Positions 25,442-35,176 of a DNA stretch of 64,000 nt are shown in pieces; the first letter of the stretch is position 1; every line of letters begins with the position of its first letter. Under the pieces are notes generated by a model. That model saw only the letters and a list, made by a program, of their open reading frames with translations. It did no database searches and had not been told where the DNA came from. The position numbers and the translations under genes were made by a program. The stretch is taken from NCBI GenBank assembly GCA_015067845.1, contig SVLT01000001.1, positions 1 to 64,000 on the forward strand. The letters are read 5' to 3'. Source of the stretch: Oscillospiraceae bacterium. GTDB taxonomy: Bacteria; Bacillota; Clostridia; Oscillospirales; Oscillospiraceae.

Positions 25442-26131
25442 ATGAAAAAAGTTTTAATATTGGAAGATGAACTGAATATTCGCAGCTTTGTTGTCATCAA
25501 TCTGAAACGGGCCGGTTACGATGTGGTAGAAGCAGGAACAGGTCAGGAAGCCCTGGATCAACTGCAGGAGCATCCGGAAATCGGTGTTGCCATATTGGAT
25601 ATTATGCTGCCGGATATGGACGGTTTTGAGGTTTGCAGACGGATCCGCGCCACAAATAAGCAAATGGGGGTGATTATGCTCACTGCCCGGACCCAGGAGA
25701 TGGACAAGATCACCGGTCTTATGACCGGCGCTGACGATTATGTTACAAAGCCGTTTTCTCCCGCGGAGCTGACTGCCCGGATCGATGCCCTATTCCGCCG
25801 TTTGGGCGCGGAAACCCCCGCCCCCATAATGGAAGTATTTGCCCAGGGACCCTTTGTGCTGAATACCCGCAATCATACTCTGGAAAAGAACGGAAGCCGT
25901 ATTAAGCTGACCCAAGTGGAATACGCCATTGTGAAGCTGTTTATGCAGCATCCCGGCAAACCGCTGGCCAGAGAAGATATTCTTGCGGCGGTGTGGGGCA
26001 GTGAATACGAAGGCGACTTGAAAATCGTGGATGTAAATATTCGCCGCCTGCGCGTTAAGCTTGAAGACGATGCTAACAAACCCGTCTATATCGCCACGGT
26101 ATGGGGCTTTGGCTACAAGTGGGGCGCATAA
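25442..26131 (+). CDS. OmpR/PhoB-family response regulator
   Basis: The 229-residue protein has a receiver domain with acidic pair E8/D9, phospho-acceptor D53 (AILDIMLPDMDGF), T-loop MLTART and K103-type lysine in VTKPFSP. A C-terminal winged helix (KLTQVEYAIVKLFMQHPGKPLARE... YIATVWGFGYKW) binds DNA. It should be phosphorylated by the kinase encoded 24 bases downstream. Targets are unknown; no obvious direct repeats were identified at its own operon promoter. Confidence 0.95.
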   Translation: MKKVLILEDELNIRSFVVINLKRAGYDVVEAGTGQEALDQLQEHPEIGVAILDIMLPDMDGFEVCRRIRATNKQMGVIMLTARTQEMDKITGLMTGADDYVTKPFSPAELTARIDALFRRLGAETPAPIMEVFAQGPFVLNTRNHTLEKNGSRIKLTQVEYAIVKLFMQHPGKPLAREDILAAVWGSEYEGDLKIVDVNIRRLRVKLEDDANKPVYIATVWGFGYKWGA

Positions 26132-26155
26132 AATTGAAAGGAAAGGAGTAAAACC

Positions 26156-27565
26156 ATGAAAAAGGAGTATGGCCTGCGCAGACGCTGGTTATTGAATACG
26201 GTTGGCGTAGTCTGTACTCTGGGATTGGTCTGCGTCTTTGTCGTGACCATGGTTTTCTCCGCCTATTATTATTCCGGCATGACCTCCGATCTGGAGTATC
26301 GCGCCCAGACCACAGCGGCCTTTTTTGATGACTATCTGAATCAAAACTATGTTGAGTATTATAATGCCTGCGTGAACTATGTTAAGGATTTTGAACATAA
26401 GAACACCATCGAATTACAGTTTATCGATGCCCAGGGCCGGATCGTAGCATCGTCTTACGGTATGTGGCCTGGTGAATCACCTGCAACATCTGAAATTCAG
26501 CTTGCCATCTCCACCCGAAAAATGCAGACCTACGATGACCGGGAGCCTACCACCGGCGAGCGGATCATTGCCGTGTCCTGCCCCGTGCTGTACAGTAACG
26601 GCGATGTGATCGGTGTAATGCGCTATGTAACTTCCACGCGACTGCTGGATATGCAGATCTTGAAAATCGGCGGTTTTTCCCTGGCGGTGTTGGCAGTCAT
26701 TGTGGCCATCGTATTGTTCAGCAGTAACTACTATATCCGCACCATCCTTGCGCCCCTGAATGCCATCATCAAAAAGGCAAAGCGGATCACCAGCGGCAGC
26801 TACGGCATGCAGATCCAGACGAAATATGACGATGAGATCGGCGAGCTGGCGCAAACCATCAATGAAATGTCCGCGCAGATCAGCCAAAATGAGAAGAGCC
26901 AACGGGAATTTATTTCCTCGCTGTCCCATGAGCTGCGCACGCCTTTGACGGCCATTGCCGGTTGGAGCGAGACCATTCTGGCAGACGATACCCTGGATCC
27001 GGAGACGGAACGGGGCATGAAGATTATTTCCCGGGAAACAAAGCGGCTGACCGAAATGGTGGTGGAGCTGCTGGACTTTACCCGGATGCAGGACGGACGC
27101 ATGACCCTGAATATGCAGGAAGCGGACATCCGGGCTGAGTTTGAAGACACAGTGTATATGTATTCCAACCGGCTGACTCAGGACGATATTGTGCTGGAAT
27201 ACTTCGATAATGACGATGATATTCCGGAGATCATGTGCGATCCGGAGCGTATGCGTCAGGTATTTCTCAATATTTTGGATAATGCCGCCAAGCATGGCGG
27301 TACCGGCCAGCGGATCGAGGCATCCATGACCCTGGAAGGGGAGTATGTAGTAGTGCGCATCCGCGATTTTGGCCCCGGCATCCCGGAAGATGAGCTGCCT
27401 CTTGTGAAGAAAAAGTTCTACAAGGGCAGTTCCCGTGCCCGTGGAACCGGTATCGGTCTTGCGGTCTGCGATGAGATCGTGGAAATGCACCACGGTATTT
27501 TAACGCTTGAAAATGCACAGGGAGGCGGTACATTGGTAACCATCAGCCTGCCTGTTTCCCAATAA
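26156..27565 (+). CDS. Sensor histidine kinase
   Basis: The 469-residue kinase has two membrane helices (about 15-40 and 175-195) flanking an extracytoplasmic sensor domain of about 135 residues. A HAMP linker, HisKA box FISSLSHELRTPLTAI with phospho-accepting H258, and an HATPase domain (N box NILDNAAKHGG, G1 DFGPGIPED, G2 GTGIGLAVC) follow. It pairs with the preceding response regulator. The sensor domain faces the same compartment as the lipoprotein encoded first in the operon. An AAGGAG site precedes the ATG. Confidence 0.95.
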   Translation: MKKEYGLRRRWLLNTVGVVCTLGLVCVFVVTMVFSAYYYSGMTSDLEYRAQTTAAFFDDYLNQNYVEYYNACVNYVKDFEHKNTIELQFIDAQGRIVASSYGMWPGESPATSEIQLAISTRKMQTYDDREPTTGERIIAVSCPVLYSNGDVIGVMRYVTSTRLLDMQILKIGGFSLAVLAVIVAIVLFSSNYYIRTILAPLNAIIKKAKRITSGSYGMQIQTKYDDEIGELAQTINEMSAQISQNEKSQREFISSLSHELRTPLTAIAGWSETILADDTLDPETERGMKIISRETKRLTEMVVELLDFTRMQDGRMTLNMQEADIRAEFEDTVYMYSNRLTQDDIVLEYFDNDDDIPEIMCDPERMRQVFLNILDNAAKHGGTGQRIEASMTLEGEYVVVRIRDFGPGIPEDELPLVKKKFYKGSSRARGTGIGLAVCDEIVEMHHGILTLENAQGGGTLVTISLPVSQ

Positions 27566-27577
27566 GGATGGTACTCT

Positions 27578-28582
27578 ATGAGCAATGAAAATCCGCAGAA
27601 TTGCTGCGAGAAATTTAAGACAAGCATAGGCGGTCAAGCCCTGATCGAAGGCATTATGATGCGCGGCCCGGAGCAGGACGCCATAGCGGTACGCTCCAAT
27701 GGCGAGATCAAGCTTGAACTGAAGCCCCGGAAGATCCGCCCCAAGGGGTCGGTTGCTACCTGGCCGCTGATTCGCGGCGCGGTGAATTTTTTTGATTCCC
27801 AGGTTGCTGGTGTGAAAGCGCTGATGCGTTCTGCTGACCTGTCCCCGGAGGGCATAGAGGAGGAAGAGCCCTCAAAACTCGACCGCTGGCTGGAAGAAAA
27901 GCTGGGCAACGAGTCATTCCAGAAGCTGATCGTCGGAATTGCAGTTTTTATGGGACTGGGACTGTCTATACTGCTGTTCTTCATGCTTCCCATGGTGATC
28001 GTTGGATTCCTGGATCAATGGGTGCATAACAATCTGGTTCTGAATCTCATCGAAGGCCTGGTGCGTATGTGCATCTTTATGGCCTATATGCTTTTAGTGT
28101 CCCGCATGAAGGATATGAAACGGGTTTTCGCCTATCACGGAGCGGAGCACAAGACCATTCGCTGTTACGAGGCCGGGCTGCCCCTGACTGTGGAAAATGT
28201 TCGTCAGCAAACGAGGCTTCACCCCCGCTGCGGCACCAGCTTTCTGCTTGTGGTTATGGTGATCTCCATTTTGGTGTTCTCTGTGGCATCCACGGTGCTT
28301 TTGACCCTGGTCCCGGCCTTGGAAGCCATGCGCGGCACTTTTTTGTACCGGCTGATCATGATCGTATTCAAATTACTGCTGCTGCCCATGGTGGTGTCCA
28401 TCACCTATGAGATCAACCGCTGGGCGGGCCGCCACGACAATTGGTTTACCCGGATCTTGACAGCACCGGGCATGTGGCTGCAGAACTTCACTACCAACGA
28501 GCCGGATGATTCCATGATTGAAGTTGGCATCGCTGCGGTGCAGGCCGTTCTTCCTGCTGAAGAGGGGGCGGACCGTTGGTAA
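27578..28582 (+). CDS. DUF1385 family membrane protein (YqhQ-like)
   Basis: The 334-residue protein opens with IGGQALIEGIMMRGP (about 17-31), the DUF1385 signature. It has four or five membrane helices, a conserved FAYHGAEHKTIRCYEAG loop (about 184-200) and RLHPRCGTSF. The biochemical function is not established. In many Clostridia it sits beside prmC, as here, where the two genes overlap by 7 bases. An uninterrupted run with the kinase gene (12-base gap) suggests a longer transcript. Confidence 0.92.
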   Translation: MSNENPQNCCEKFKTSIGGQALIEGIMMRGPEQDAIAVRSNGEIKLELKPRKIRPKGSVATWPLIRGAVNFFDSQVAGVKALMRSADLSPEGIEEEEPSKLDRWLEEKLGNESFQKLIVGIAVFMGLGLSILLFFMLPMVIVGFLDQWVHNNLVLNLIEGLVRMCIFMAYMLLVSRMKDMKRVFAYHGAEHKTIRCYEAGLPLTVENVRQQTRLHPRCGTSFLLVVMVISILVFSVASTVLLTLVPALEAMRGTFLYRLIMIVFKLLLLPMVVSITYEINRWAGRHDNWFTRILTAPGMWLQNFTTNEPDDSMIEVGIAAVQAVLPAEEGADRW

Positions 28583-29451
28583 AGACCTATTCTCAACTGT
28601 ATTTGGATGCCCGAAAGGCCATAATGGCCACGGAGGATATGCAATCCGCCGGGATGCTGGCGCGGCAGCTGCTGTGTCATGTGTCCGGCAAAACTCAGGA
28701 GCAGGTCATATCCGACAGAGAGTTGTATGCTTCTGAGGAGATCTGTCAGCAGATGGAGTCTCTGACAAAGCGCCTGATCGACGGCGAACCCCTTGCCTAT
28801 ATTTTGGGGGAGTGGGAGTTTTACGGACTGCCGTTATATGTGGACAAAAATGTGCTGATACCACGGGACGATACCTGTGCCGTGGCAGCGCTTGCCATAC
28901 AAAAGGCGCAGTTCCTGGGACAGGGCCCCCGGATTTTGGACCTGTGCACCGGCTCTGGCTGTATCGGACTGGCTGTTGCCAGCCGAATCAAGGATGCACG
29001 GGTGACCCTGGCGGACATTTCCAAGGAAGCCTTAGCGGTTGCCAAGAAAAACATTACACGAAATCATCTCTCTGGGCGTGTGTCCGTGATACAGGCCGAT
29101 GCACTGCAAAAACCCTCTGCTTTTCTGGGAAAATTCGACATGATCGTGTCGAATCCCCCATATATTACGGCCCAGGAAATGCAGGAGCTTCCCCACAGCG
29201 TCAGCGATTTCGAACCCCATTTGGCGCTCTTTGGCGGTGAAGACGGTCTGGATTTCTACCGCGCCATCGCAAAGAACTACGCCCAGGCCTTAAAGCCCGG
29301 GGGATACCTGTGCTTTGAATTCGGCATGGGACAGGGTGACGGTGTCTGCCGCATTCTGGAAGAAAATCAGTATACCATCCTGGAACAAACCAGAGATTAT
29401 AACGATATTGAGCGGGCAGTCATTGCCCAGCTCAACAGGAAGGAAGATTAA
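28576..29451 (+). CDS. prmC: Peptide chain release factor N5-glutamine methyltransferase
   Basis: The 291-residue protein has the SAM-binding motif [16 protein letters not shown] (about 117-132) and the catalytic NPPY (in [14 protein letters not shown], near 193). It methylates the GGQ glutamine of RF1/RF2. It starts with TTG at 28576, seven bases after GGGGG, and overlaps the DUF1385 gene. The usual neighbour prfA is not here; recA follows after one base. Confidence 0.95.
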   Translation: MVKTYSQLYLDARKAIMATEDMQSAGMLARQLLCHVSGKTQEQVISDRELYASEEICQQMESLTKRLIDGEPLAYILGEWEFYGLPLYVDKNVLIPRDDTCAVAALAIQKAQFLGQGPRILDLCTGSGCIGLAVASRIKDARVTLADISKEALAVAKKNITRNHLSGRVSVIQADALQKPSAFLGKFDMIVSNPPYITAQEMQELPHSVSDFEPHLALFGGEDGLDFYRAIAKNYAQALKPGGYLCFEFGMGQGDGVCRILEENQYTILEQTRDYNDIERAVIAQLNRKED

Positions 29452-29452
29452 C

Positions 29453-30559
29453 ATGGCTACAAAGAAAACAGTTTATGAAGCACCCACCCCCGCATCTGAC
29501 AAGAAGAAAGCCTTGCAGACCGCCCTTGCACAGATCGACAAGAATTTCGGCAAGGGTACCGTCATGCGCCTTGGCGACCGTCCGGAAATGAGCGTGGAAG
29601 CCATTCCCACCGGCTCTTTGGCTCTGGATGCGGCGCTGGGTATCGGCGGTGTTCCCAAGGGTCGTATCATTGAGATCTACGGACCGGAATCATCCGGTAA
29701 GACTACCCTCGCTCTGCACATCCTGGCAGAAGCTCAGAAGATGGGCGGCGAAGTGGCATTTGTGGACGCAGAGCATGCTCTTGACCCCGTCTATGCCGCC
29801 GCATTGGGCGTGGATATTGACAATCTGCTGGTTTCCCAGCCGGATACCGGCGATCAGGCATTGGAGATCACCGATGCTCTGGTGCGCTCCGGCGCGGTGG
29901 ATGCCATCGTGGTGGACTCCGTTGCCGCCTTGGTACCTAAACAGGAGATCGAGGGCGAAATGGGCGATGCCTTCGTCGGCGTGCAGGCCCGTCTCATGTC
30001 CCAGGCTCTGCGTAAGCTGGCCGGTGCCATCTCCAAGACCAACTGTGTGGTTATCTTCATCAACCAGCTTCGTATGAAGATCGGCGTGATGTATGGCAAT
30101 CCGGAGACTACCACCGGCGGCAATGCGCTGAAATTCTACGCTTCCGTCCGCTTGGATGTCCGCCGCACTGAGTCCATCAAGGAAGGCAGCAATGTGATCG
30201 GCAACAAGACCCGTGTCAAGGTCGTCAAGAACAAGGTTGCGCCCCCGTTCCGCGAGGCTCATTTTGACATTATGTACGGTCAGGGCATCAGCAAATGGGG
30301 CGAACTGGTGGATCTAGCGGTTCAGATGGACATCGTTCAGAAGAGTGGCAGCTGGTTCAGCATGGGCGATGAGCGCATCGGCCAGGGCATCAGCTCTGTG
30401 AAGGATTATTTGATGACCAATCCCGACATCGCCGAGCAGGTGGAAGCCCAGGTGCGTGAAAACCTGATGAAGAGCACCGCTGCGCAGAGCAAAGCTCCCG
30501 CTAAGGCAGCTGAGCGTCCTGTCGCCATAAGCGCGGACGATTTCGACGATGAGAATTAA
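29453..30559 (+). CDS. recA: Recombinase RecA
   Basis: The 368-residue protein has Walker A GPESSGKT (77-84), the [11 protein letters not shown] segment, Walker [13 protein letters not shown], the loop [12 protein letters not shown] and the [20 protein letters not shown] motif. It forms filaments on single-stranded DNA for repair and induces LexA cleavage. The ATG at 29453 is the conventional start, after AAGGAAG. No clear LexA operator lies upstream, since it follows prmC directly. recX overlaps its last 11 bases. Confidence 0.98.
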   Translation: MATKKTVYEAPTPASDKKKALQTALAQIDKNFGKGTVMRLGDRPEMSVEAIPTGSLALDAALGIGGVPKGRIIEIYGPESSGKTTLALHILAEAQKMGGEVAFVDAEHALDPVYAAALGVDIDNLLVSQPDTGDQALEITDALVRSGAVDAIVVDSVAALVPKQEIEGEMGDAFVGVQARLMSQALRKLAGAISKTNCVVIFINQLRMKIGVMYGNPETTTGGNALKFYASVRLDVRRTESIKEGSNVIGNKTRVKVVKNKVAPPFREAHFDIMYGQGISKWGELVDLAVQMDIVQKSGSWFSMGDERIGQGISSVKDYLMTNPDIAEQVEAQVRENLMKSTAAQSKAPAKAAERPVAISADDFDDEN

Positions 30560-31175
30560 GTCCCTATCCGCTGCGTCGGACCGTGGCAACCGATACCGTC
30601 TGGTATTTGAGGACGATTCTGTGATGCGTCTGTACCGTCAGACGATCGAGGATTTTGGTCTGTACCCCGGTTTGGAATTGTCCGACGATCAGCTGGAAAA
30701 CCTGAGGATTGCGGCCGGACAGATGTCCGCAAAAATGCGGGCTGTGCGGATCGTTGCCGCTTCCAGCGTCTCCAAAGGTGATTTGGAGCGGCGCTTGGTG
30801 CAAAAAGGGGAGGACCCTGCCCAGGCGAAGGAAGCTGTGGCGTGGATGAGCGATATGTCCCTGCTGGACGATAGCGCAATGGCACAGCAGATCGTTGCAC
30901 GCTGTATTTCCAAGGGCTACGGACGCGCCAGAGCCAAGCAGGTTCTGTATGAAAAGCGGATCCCAAAGGAATTTTGGGAGGATGCTTTGCGGGATTATCC
31001 CGAACAATTGGATAAGATCATGGATTTTTTGGAGCAGCGTCTGCCTGAGAATGCTACGGATAAGGATGTCAAGCGGGTGATCGAAGCATTGATCCGCCGT
31101 GGACACAGCTACTCCGCGATTCGTCGCGCTATGCAGGAAATGGCGATGGATCCCCATGATCTTCCGGAGGTTTAA
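30549..31175 (+). CDS. recX: Regulatory protein RecX
   Basis: The 208-residue helical protein shows RecX features: [26 protein letters not shown], the [12 protein letters not shown] segment, [18 protein letters not shown] and [13 protein letters not shown]. These are the three-helix repeats that bind the RecA filament groove and limit its activity. It starts inside the end of recA with no separate ribosome-binding site, so translation is probably coupled. This is the standard recA-recX pair. Confidence 0.92.
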   Translation: MRIKSLSAASDRGNRYRLVFEDDSVMRLYRQTIEDFGLYPGLELSDDQLENLRIAAGQMSAKMRAVRIVAASSVSKGDLERRLVQKGEDPAQAKEAVAWMSDMSLLDDSAMAQQIVARCISKGYGRARAKQVLYEKRIPKEFWEDALRDYPEQLDKIMDFLEQRLPENATDKDVKRVIEALIRRGHSYSAIRRAMQEMAMDPHDLPEV

Positions 31176-31176
31176 C

Positions 31177-32511
31177 ATGGCAAATATAGGTTTTATTTCT
31201 CTTGGCTGCGCCAAGAATCAGGTGGACTGCGAACGGATGATGTACCGTGTGCAGGAAGCCGGTCATACAGTCAAGGCGGACATCGCCGGCAGCGATGTGG
31301 TAGTCATCAACACCTGCGGCTTCATTGATTCTGCAAAGGCAGAGGCTATCGATTTTATTCTGAATACTGCCGCTATGAAGGCGGACGGACTGGTTGGCAA
31401 GATTTTGGTCACCGGCTGTCTTTCCCAGCGGTATCAGGATGAGATTTTGGAGCAGATGCCCGAGGTGGACGGCATTTTGGGCACAGGCAGCTATACCGAG
31501 ATCGTGCCTGCGATCGAGGCCCTTTTGGCGGAGCAGATTGTTCGGGATTTTGGCTCTATCGACGCGCCTGAGGTGGAAACCGGGCGAATCCTGACCACCC
31601 CGGAGCATTATGCGTACATCAAAATTGCGGAAGGCTGTGACAACCGTTGCAGTTACTGCATCATACCCTATCTGCGGGGCAAGTACCGCAGCCGTCAGAT
31701 GGATGATATTCTGTATGAGGCGCGTCTTTTGGCGGCATCCGGCGTGAAGGAGCTTCTCGTTGTGGCCCAGGATACCTGCCGTTACGGCACAGATTTTCCG
31801 GAGCACAAGCGGTTATTGCCGGAACTGCTGCGGCAGCTATGCAAAATCGACGGATTTCGCTGGATCCGACTGCACTATGCATATCCGGACGAGATCGACG
31901 ACGAGCTCATCGATGTGATGGCCAACGAGCCGAAAATTGTGAAATATCTGGATATTCCAATCCAACATTGCAACAGCAATATTCTCAAACTCATGAACCG
32001 CCGGGGCGACAGGGATTTTTTGAACGATCTCTTTGCAAAGCTGCGCAGCCGTATTCCGGGGCTGATCCTGCGTACCAGCGTGATCACCGGCCTGCCCGGG
32101 GAGGGTGAGGCGGAATTTGCGGAGCTTTGCGATTTCTTGAAGGAGCAGCGCATGGAGCGTGTGGGTGCATTCCCGTTTTCTCCGGAGGAGGGAACTCCTG
32201 CCGCTGAAATGGAGCATCCTGAGGCTTCCGTTGCCCAGGAACGGGCAGAAATGGTCTCCCAGATCCAATCCCGGATCATGGATGAATACGCCCAGCAGAT
32301 GCTTGGCAAGACTGTAGAAGTTCTTGTGGATGGCTATGATGAGGAGTACGAGCAGTATTTCGGCCGTACCTATGCGGATTCGCCGGAAATCGACGGCAGA
32401 GTTTGGCTGGCTTGCGACGAGGATCTGCAAGAGGGCAGTTTTGTAACCGTTGAACTGGATGGAATCATTGACGGTGATCTGACAGGCTTTGTATTGGAGG
32501 AATCAAAATGA
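31177..32511 (+). CDS. rimO: Ribosomal protein S12 methylthiotransferase RimO
   Basis: The 444-residue protein has an N-terminal UPF0004 domain with three cluster cysteines (GCAKNQVDC, NTCGFID, TGCLSQRY). The radical-SAM core has CDNRCSYC (C154, C158, C161), and a TRAM domain closes the protein (GKTVEVLVDGYDEEYEQYFGRTYADSPEIDG). It adds a methylthio group to S12 Asp. YSRQMDDI-like and RTSVITGLPGEGEAEF motifs favour RimO over MiaB. A GGAGG site precedes the ATG, directly after recX. The stop overlaps pgsA by 4 bases. Confidence 0.95.
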   Translation: MANIGFISLGCAKNQVDCERMMYRVQEAGHTVKADIAGSDVVVINTCGFIDSAKAEAIDFILNTAAMKADGLVGKILVTGCLSQRYQDEILEQMPEVDGILGTGSYTEIVPAIEALLAEQIVRDFGSIDAPEVETGRILTTPEHYAYIKIAEGCDNRCSYCIIPYLRGKYRSRQMDDILYEARLLAASGVKELLVVAQDTCRYGTDFPEHKRLLPELLRQLCKIDGFRWIRLHYAYPDEIDDELIDVMANEPKIVKYLDIPIQHCNSNILKLMNRRGDRDFLNDLFAKLRSRIPGLILRTSVITGLPGEGEAEFAELCDFLKEQRMERVGAFPFSPEEGTPAAEMEHPEASVAQERAEMVSQIQSRIMDEYAQQMLGKTVEVLVDGYDEEYEQYFGRTYADSPEIDGRVWLACDEDLQEGSFVTVELDGIIDGDLTGFVLEESK

Positions 32512-33038
32512 CAACAGCAAGTAAAATTACTTTGGTACGCGTGGTCTTTATTCCGCTTTTGATGGTTTTTATGTATCTGAGCGGCGGCTGTGCCAATATC
32601 TGGATGTGGCTTGCCCTGGCAGTATTCATTTTGGCCAGCATTACGGATTACATTGACGGACATATTGCCAGAACCCGTAATCAGGTGACGGATTTCGGCA
32701 AATTTCTGGATCCTCTTGCAGACAAGCTGCTGGTGATCGCCGCCATGTGCATGTTTTGTCAGTGGGGCATGATGCCTGCATGGGCATTTATGCTGGTTTT
32801 GACCCGGGAATTTGCTGTCACCGGCCTGCGGCTGGTTGCTGTTGGCAAGGGAAAGGTGATCGCTGCCGGCTGGAGCGGCAAGGTTAAGACTGCCAGCACT
32901 ATGGTCGGCCTGTGCGTTTGGATGGCCTTTCCTCAGTTTGAGATCCTTTCCTGGGTGATCGTGGGGGTCATTATTGTTACAACGATCTATTCCGGCATCG
33001 AGTATTTCATTCAAAACTGGAAATGCCTTTGGGATTAA
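32508..33038 (+). CDS. pgsA: CDP-diacylglycerol-glycerol-3-phosphate 3-phosphatidyltransferase
   Basis: The 176-residue membrane enzyme carries the CDP-alcohol phosphotransferase motif DYIDGHIARTRNQVTDFGKFLDPLADK (about 44-70; D47, G48, A51, R52, G61, D65, D69). It has about five membrane helices. It makes phosphatidylglycerol phosphate for anionic phospholipids. It overlaps rimO by 4 bases (ATGA), the same rimO-pgsA coupling found in many Clostridia, and is the last gene before a strong terminator. Confidence 0.95.
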   Translation: MTTASKITLVRVVFIPLLMVFMYLSGGCANIWMWLALAVFILASITDYIDGHIARTRNQVTDFGKFLDPLADKLLVIAAMCMFCQWGMMPAWAFMLVLTREFAVTGLRLVAVGKGKVIAAGWSGKVKTASTMVGLCVWMAFPQFEILSWVIVGVIIVTTIYSGIEYFIQNWKCLWD

Positions 33039-33040
33039 GT

Positions 33041-33075
33041 AAAAATCCGATTTCCGTTAAGGAAATCGGATTTTT
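33041..33075. terminator. Bidirectional terminator between pgsA and the Gfo/Idh gene
   Basis: AAAAATCCGATTTCC, a GTTAA loop and GGAAATCGGATTTTT. A-runs and T-runs on both sides let it serve both converging genes. Confidence 0.92.
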
Positions 33076-33084
33076 AACTACTTT

Positions 33085-34140
33085 TCAGTCATTTGCGAGT
33101 TCAGTCGAGTAGTCGATAATAACCTTTTCGCCCGTGGCCGCAGAGCGAACGATGGCATCACAAACCGCAACCGTGGAGAAACCCTGTCGACCGTCGGGAT
33201 CCGGGGGAAGATCATTTTTGATGCAGTTGATGAAGTCCCGAATTTCCTCTGTCATGTTGTGGGAGGCAATAGCAACCGGGATTTTCAGCTCCATGGTCTG
33301 ATTGGGAATACCATAGGTTTCGAGTTCTCCAGCCACTTCGTTACGGAAGAGAGAGATTGTGTCGCTGGTATTGTCCGTGATGATAGTACCCTTGGAACCG
33401 TAAATGCAGGTGCGCATGGTGTAGCTGCGCTTGCATCCGATGGAGGTCATGACCTTGCCGATCACATCATTGGGGAATTTCAGGACAGAAACGACACAGT
33501 CATTGATGGGCCAGCCGGGGAGCATCTTGTGGTTGGCGTATGCAAAGGCCTCGACAGGATCGCCCGCGATCCAGCGAAGAAGATCCACTGCATGACAGCC
33601 GCCACCAATGATGGGGTGACGCTCGGGGACCTGACGCCAGCCGTCGATTCCGGGGTGTCTCAGATAGTCATGGGCATACTCGGACTCCACGAAGAAGATG
33701 TCGCCGATCACGCCCTGATCTACCAGTTCCTTGGCTTTCACAAAGCCGGGTGCCTTACGGCAAACCTGCCCGATCATAAATCGACGGCCGGTCTCCTCGG
33801 AAACGCGGATCATTTCACGACACTCGTTAAGGTCAAGAGCCATGGGCTTCTCGCAAAGCACATCCTTGCCGGCACGCATGGCGCGAACAGCGATGTCGCA
33901 GTGGGCTTTGTCCACCGCACAGACAATAACGGCATCCACATCCTCCCGGGCGAGAAGGGCATCCAGATCGGTGTAGCAGTTCTCATCAGCCATGGGGAAG
34001 GTCTTGCGGAATTTGTCCATCTGTTCAGGATGAATGTCGCAAATAGCAACCAGCTCAGCTTCATCAAGTCGTTGAATACCGTGGGTGTGGCTGTATGCGA
34101 TCGCTCCGGTGCCGACGATCGCCAAACGGATTTTATTCAT
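33085..34140 (-). CDS. Gfo/Idh/MocA family NAD(P)-dependent oxidoreductase
   Basis: The 351-residue protein has an N-terminal Rossmann fold (RLAIVGTGAIAYSHTHGI, about 4-21). It carries the family's CEKPMALDLNECREM motif (K97-type lysine) and the GGGCHAVDLLRWIAGDP segment with the likely catalytic His. Such enzymes oxidise or reduce sugars and inositols. The substrate is not evident. It is transcribed divergently from an AraC-type regulator with a palindrome between them, so it is probably that regulator's target. Confidence 0.9.
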   Translation of the reverse strand: MNKIRLAIVGTGAIAYSHTHGIQRLDEAELVAICDIHPEQMDKFRKTFPMADENCYTDLDALLAREDVDAVIVCAVDKAHCDIAVRAMRAGKDVLCEKPMALDLNECREMIRVSEETGRRFMIGQVCRKAPGFVKAKELVDQGVIGDIFFVESEYAHDYLRHPGIDGWRQVPERHPIIGGGCHAVDLLRWIAGDPVEAFAYANHKMLPGWPINDCVVSVLKFPNDVIGKVMTSIGCKRSYTMRTCIYGSKGTIITDNTSDTISLFRNEVAGELETYGIPNQTMELKIPVAIASHNMTEEIRDFINCIKNDLPPDPDGRQGFSTVAVCDAIVRSAATGEKVIIDYSTELAND

Positions 34141-34198
34141 AGGTTTTACACTCCTTATTTGAATTTTATTTCATTATAAGGCTTTTTATAACAAATTT

Positions 34199-34218
34199 CT
34201 ATGTAATATATCACATAG
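34199..34218. promoter_or_regulatory. Candidate operator between the oxidoreductase and AraC genes
   Basis: CTATGT and ACATAG flank an 8-base AT-rich centre. The palindrome lies at the -35 side of a minus-strand TATAAT (34173-34178) that would serve the oxidoreductase gene, about 30 bases upstream of the plus-strand promoter. Confidence 0.45.
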
Positions 34219-34243
34219 TTTTGGTAATTTCCTGCCGTTTTCG

Positions 34244-34272
34244 TTGACAAATGGCGGTATGCACGCTAAAAT
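34244..34272 (+). promoter_or_regulatory. Sigma-A promoter of the AraC-type regulator
   Basis: TTGACA (34244-34249), a 17-base spacer and TAAAAT (34267-34272). Confidence 0.82.
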
Positions 34273-34311
34273 AGGGGAGTGAAACCGAGAAAATATAGGT
34301 TGGAGTAGCCC

Positions 34312-35142
34312 ATGCTGTTCAATAAAATCAAAAAGACTTTTCACATACAGACTGTGGTGCTTGCACTGGATTTCCGTCCACTGCTGATTATTAGGCCGCC
34401 GTACGAAGAGTGCTTTCCCTTCTGGCAGCTCTTTTATGTCAGCAGGGGCGAAATGGCCATAGAGCGTGATGGCAAGATTGAAACCGTCCATGCAGGAGAG
34501 ATCATTTTTCGCCCTCCAAATGAGCGATCAATCATGCATTACCCCGACGGATGTGAGCTGTATATGAGCCTGATCGACTTTATGTCGGCGGATCCTGAAC
34601 TGGCGGCTTTCGGCTGTCATCCCATTGCCCTTGACAGCAGGGAACGGCATTTGCTGTCAGAGCTGATCCGCGAGGCAGCGCTGTTTTATAAGAATATGCC
34701 TACGGAAATGCTTTGGCAGGAGATGATTTCCACAGCGCTGGAAAGCTTTCTGACCCGCCTTTACGGACGACTTACCGGCGTTTTTTCGTCTGACGATGAC
34801 GCAAACCGCCACTGTGTGTCTGAAACAGTAAACCGCATCAATCTGATCCTGGAGGAACGGCGTTTTTCCACTATTACAATCAATGAGCTTTCCGATATTC
34901 TGGGGGAAAGCCCCAATGTTTTGATGAAGCGATACCGCCACGAGATGCACGAGAGCATTATTGAACATTTCCTTGATTTGAAGCTGCAAAGTGCCATTCA
35001 GCTTATGCTTTCCAGTGATATGACCTTTACGGAGATCGCTGAGCTACTCAGCTTCTCATCGGTAGGTTATTTCTCAAAATTCTTTAAAAAGCGCACCGGG
35101 CTGTCTCCGACAGAGTATTGTCGGGAAAACGGCATCAGCTGA
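34312..35142 (+). CDS. AraC family transcriptional regulator
   Basis: The 276-residue protein has an N-terminal cupin-like sensor domain (about 20-95, with HAGEIIFRPPNERSIMHYPDG). A C-terminal AraC DNA-binding domain follows: ITINELSDILGESPNVLMKRYRHEM and MTFTEIAELLSFSSVGYFSKFFKKRTGLSPTEYCR, two helix-turn-helix units near 195 and 240. A sugar or related ligand is likely. It probably controls the divergent Gfo/Idh gene through the palindrome at 34199-34218. Confidence 0.92.
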   Translation: MLFNKIKKTFHIQTVVLALDFRPLLIIRPPYEECFPFWQLFYVSRGEMAIERDGKIETVHAGEIIFRPPNERSIMHYPDGCELYMSLIDFMSADPELAAFGCHPIALDSRERHLLSELIREAALFYKNMPTEMLWQEMISTALESFLTRLYGRLTGVFSSDDDANRHCVSETVNRINLILEERRFSTITINELSDILGESPNVLMKRYRHEMHESIIEHFLDLKLQSAIQLMLSSDMTFTEIAELLSFSSVGYFSKFFKKRTGLSPTEYCRENGIS

Positions 35143-35176
35143 AACGATATTATAATTTTGTTTGTGAGGTTACATT

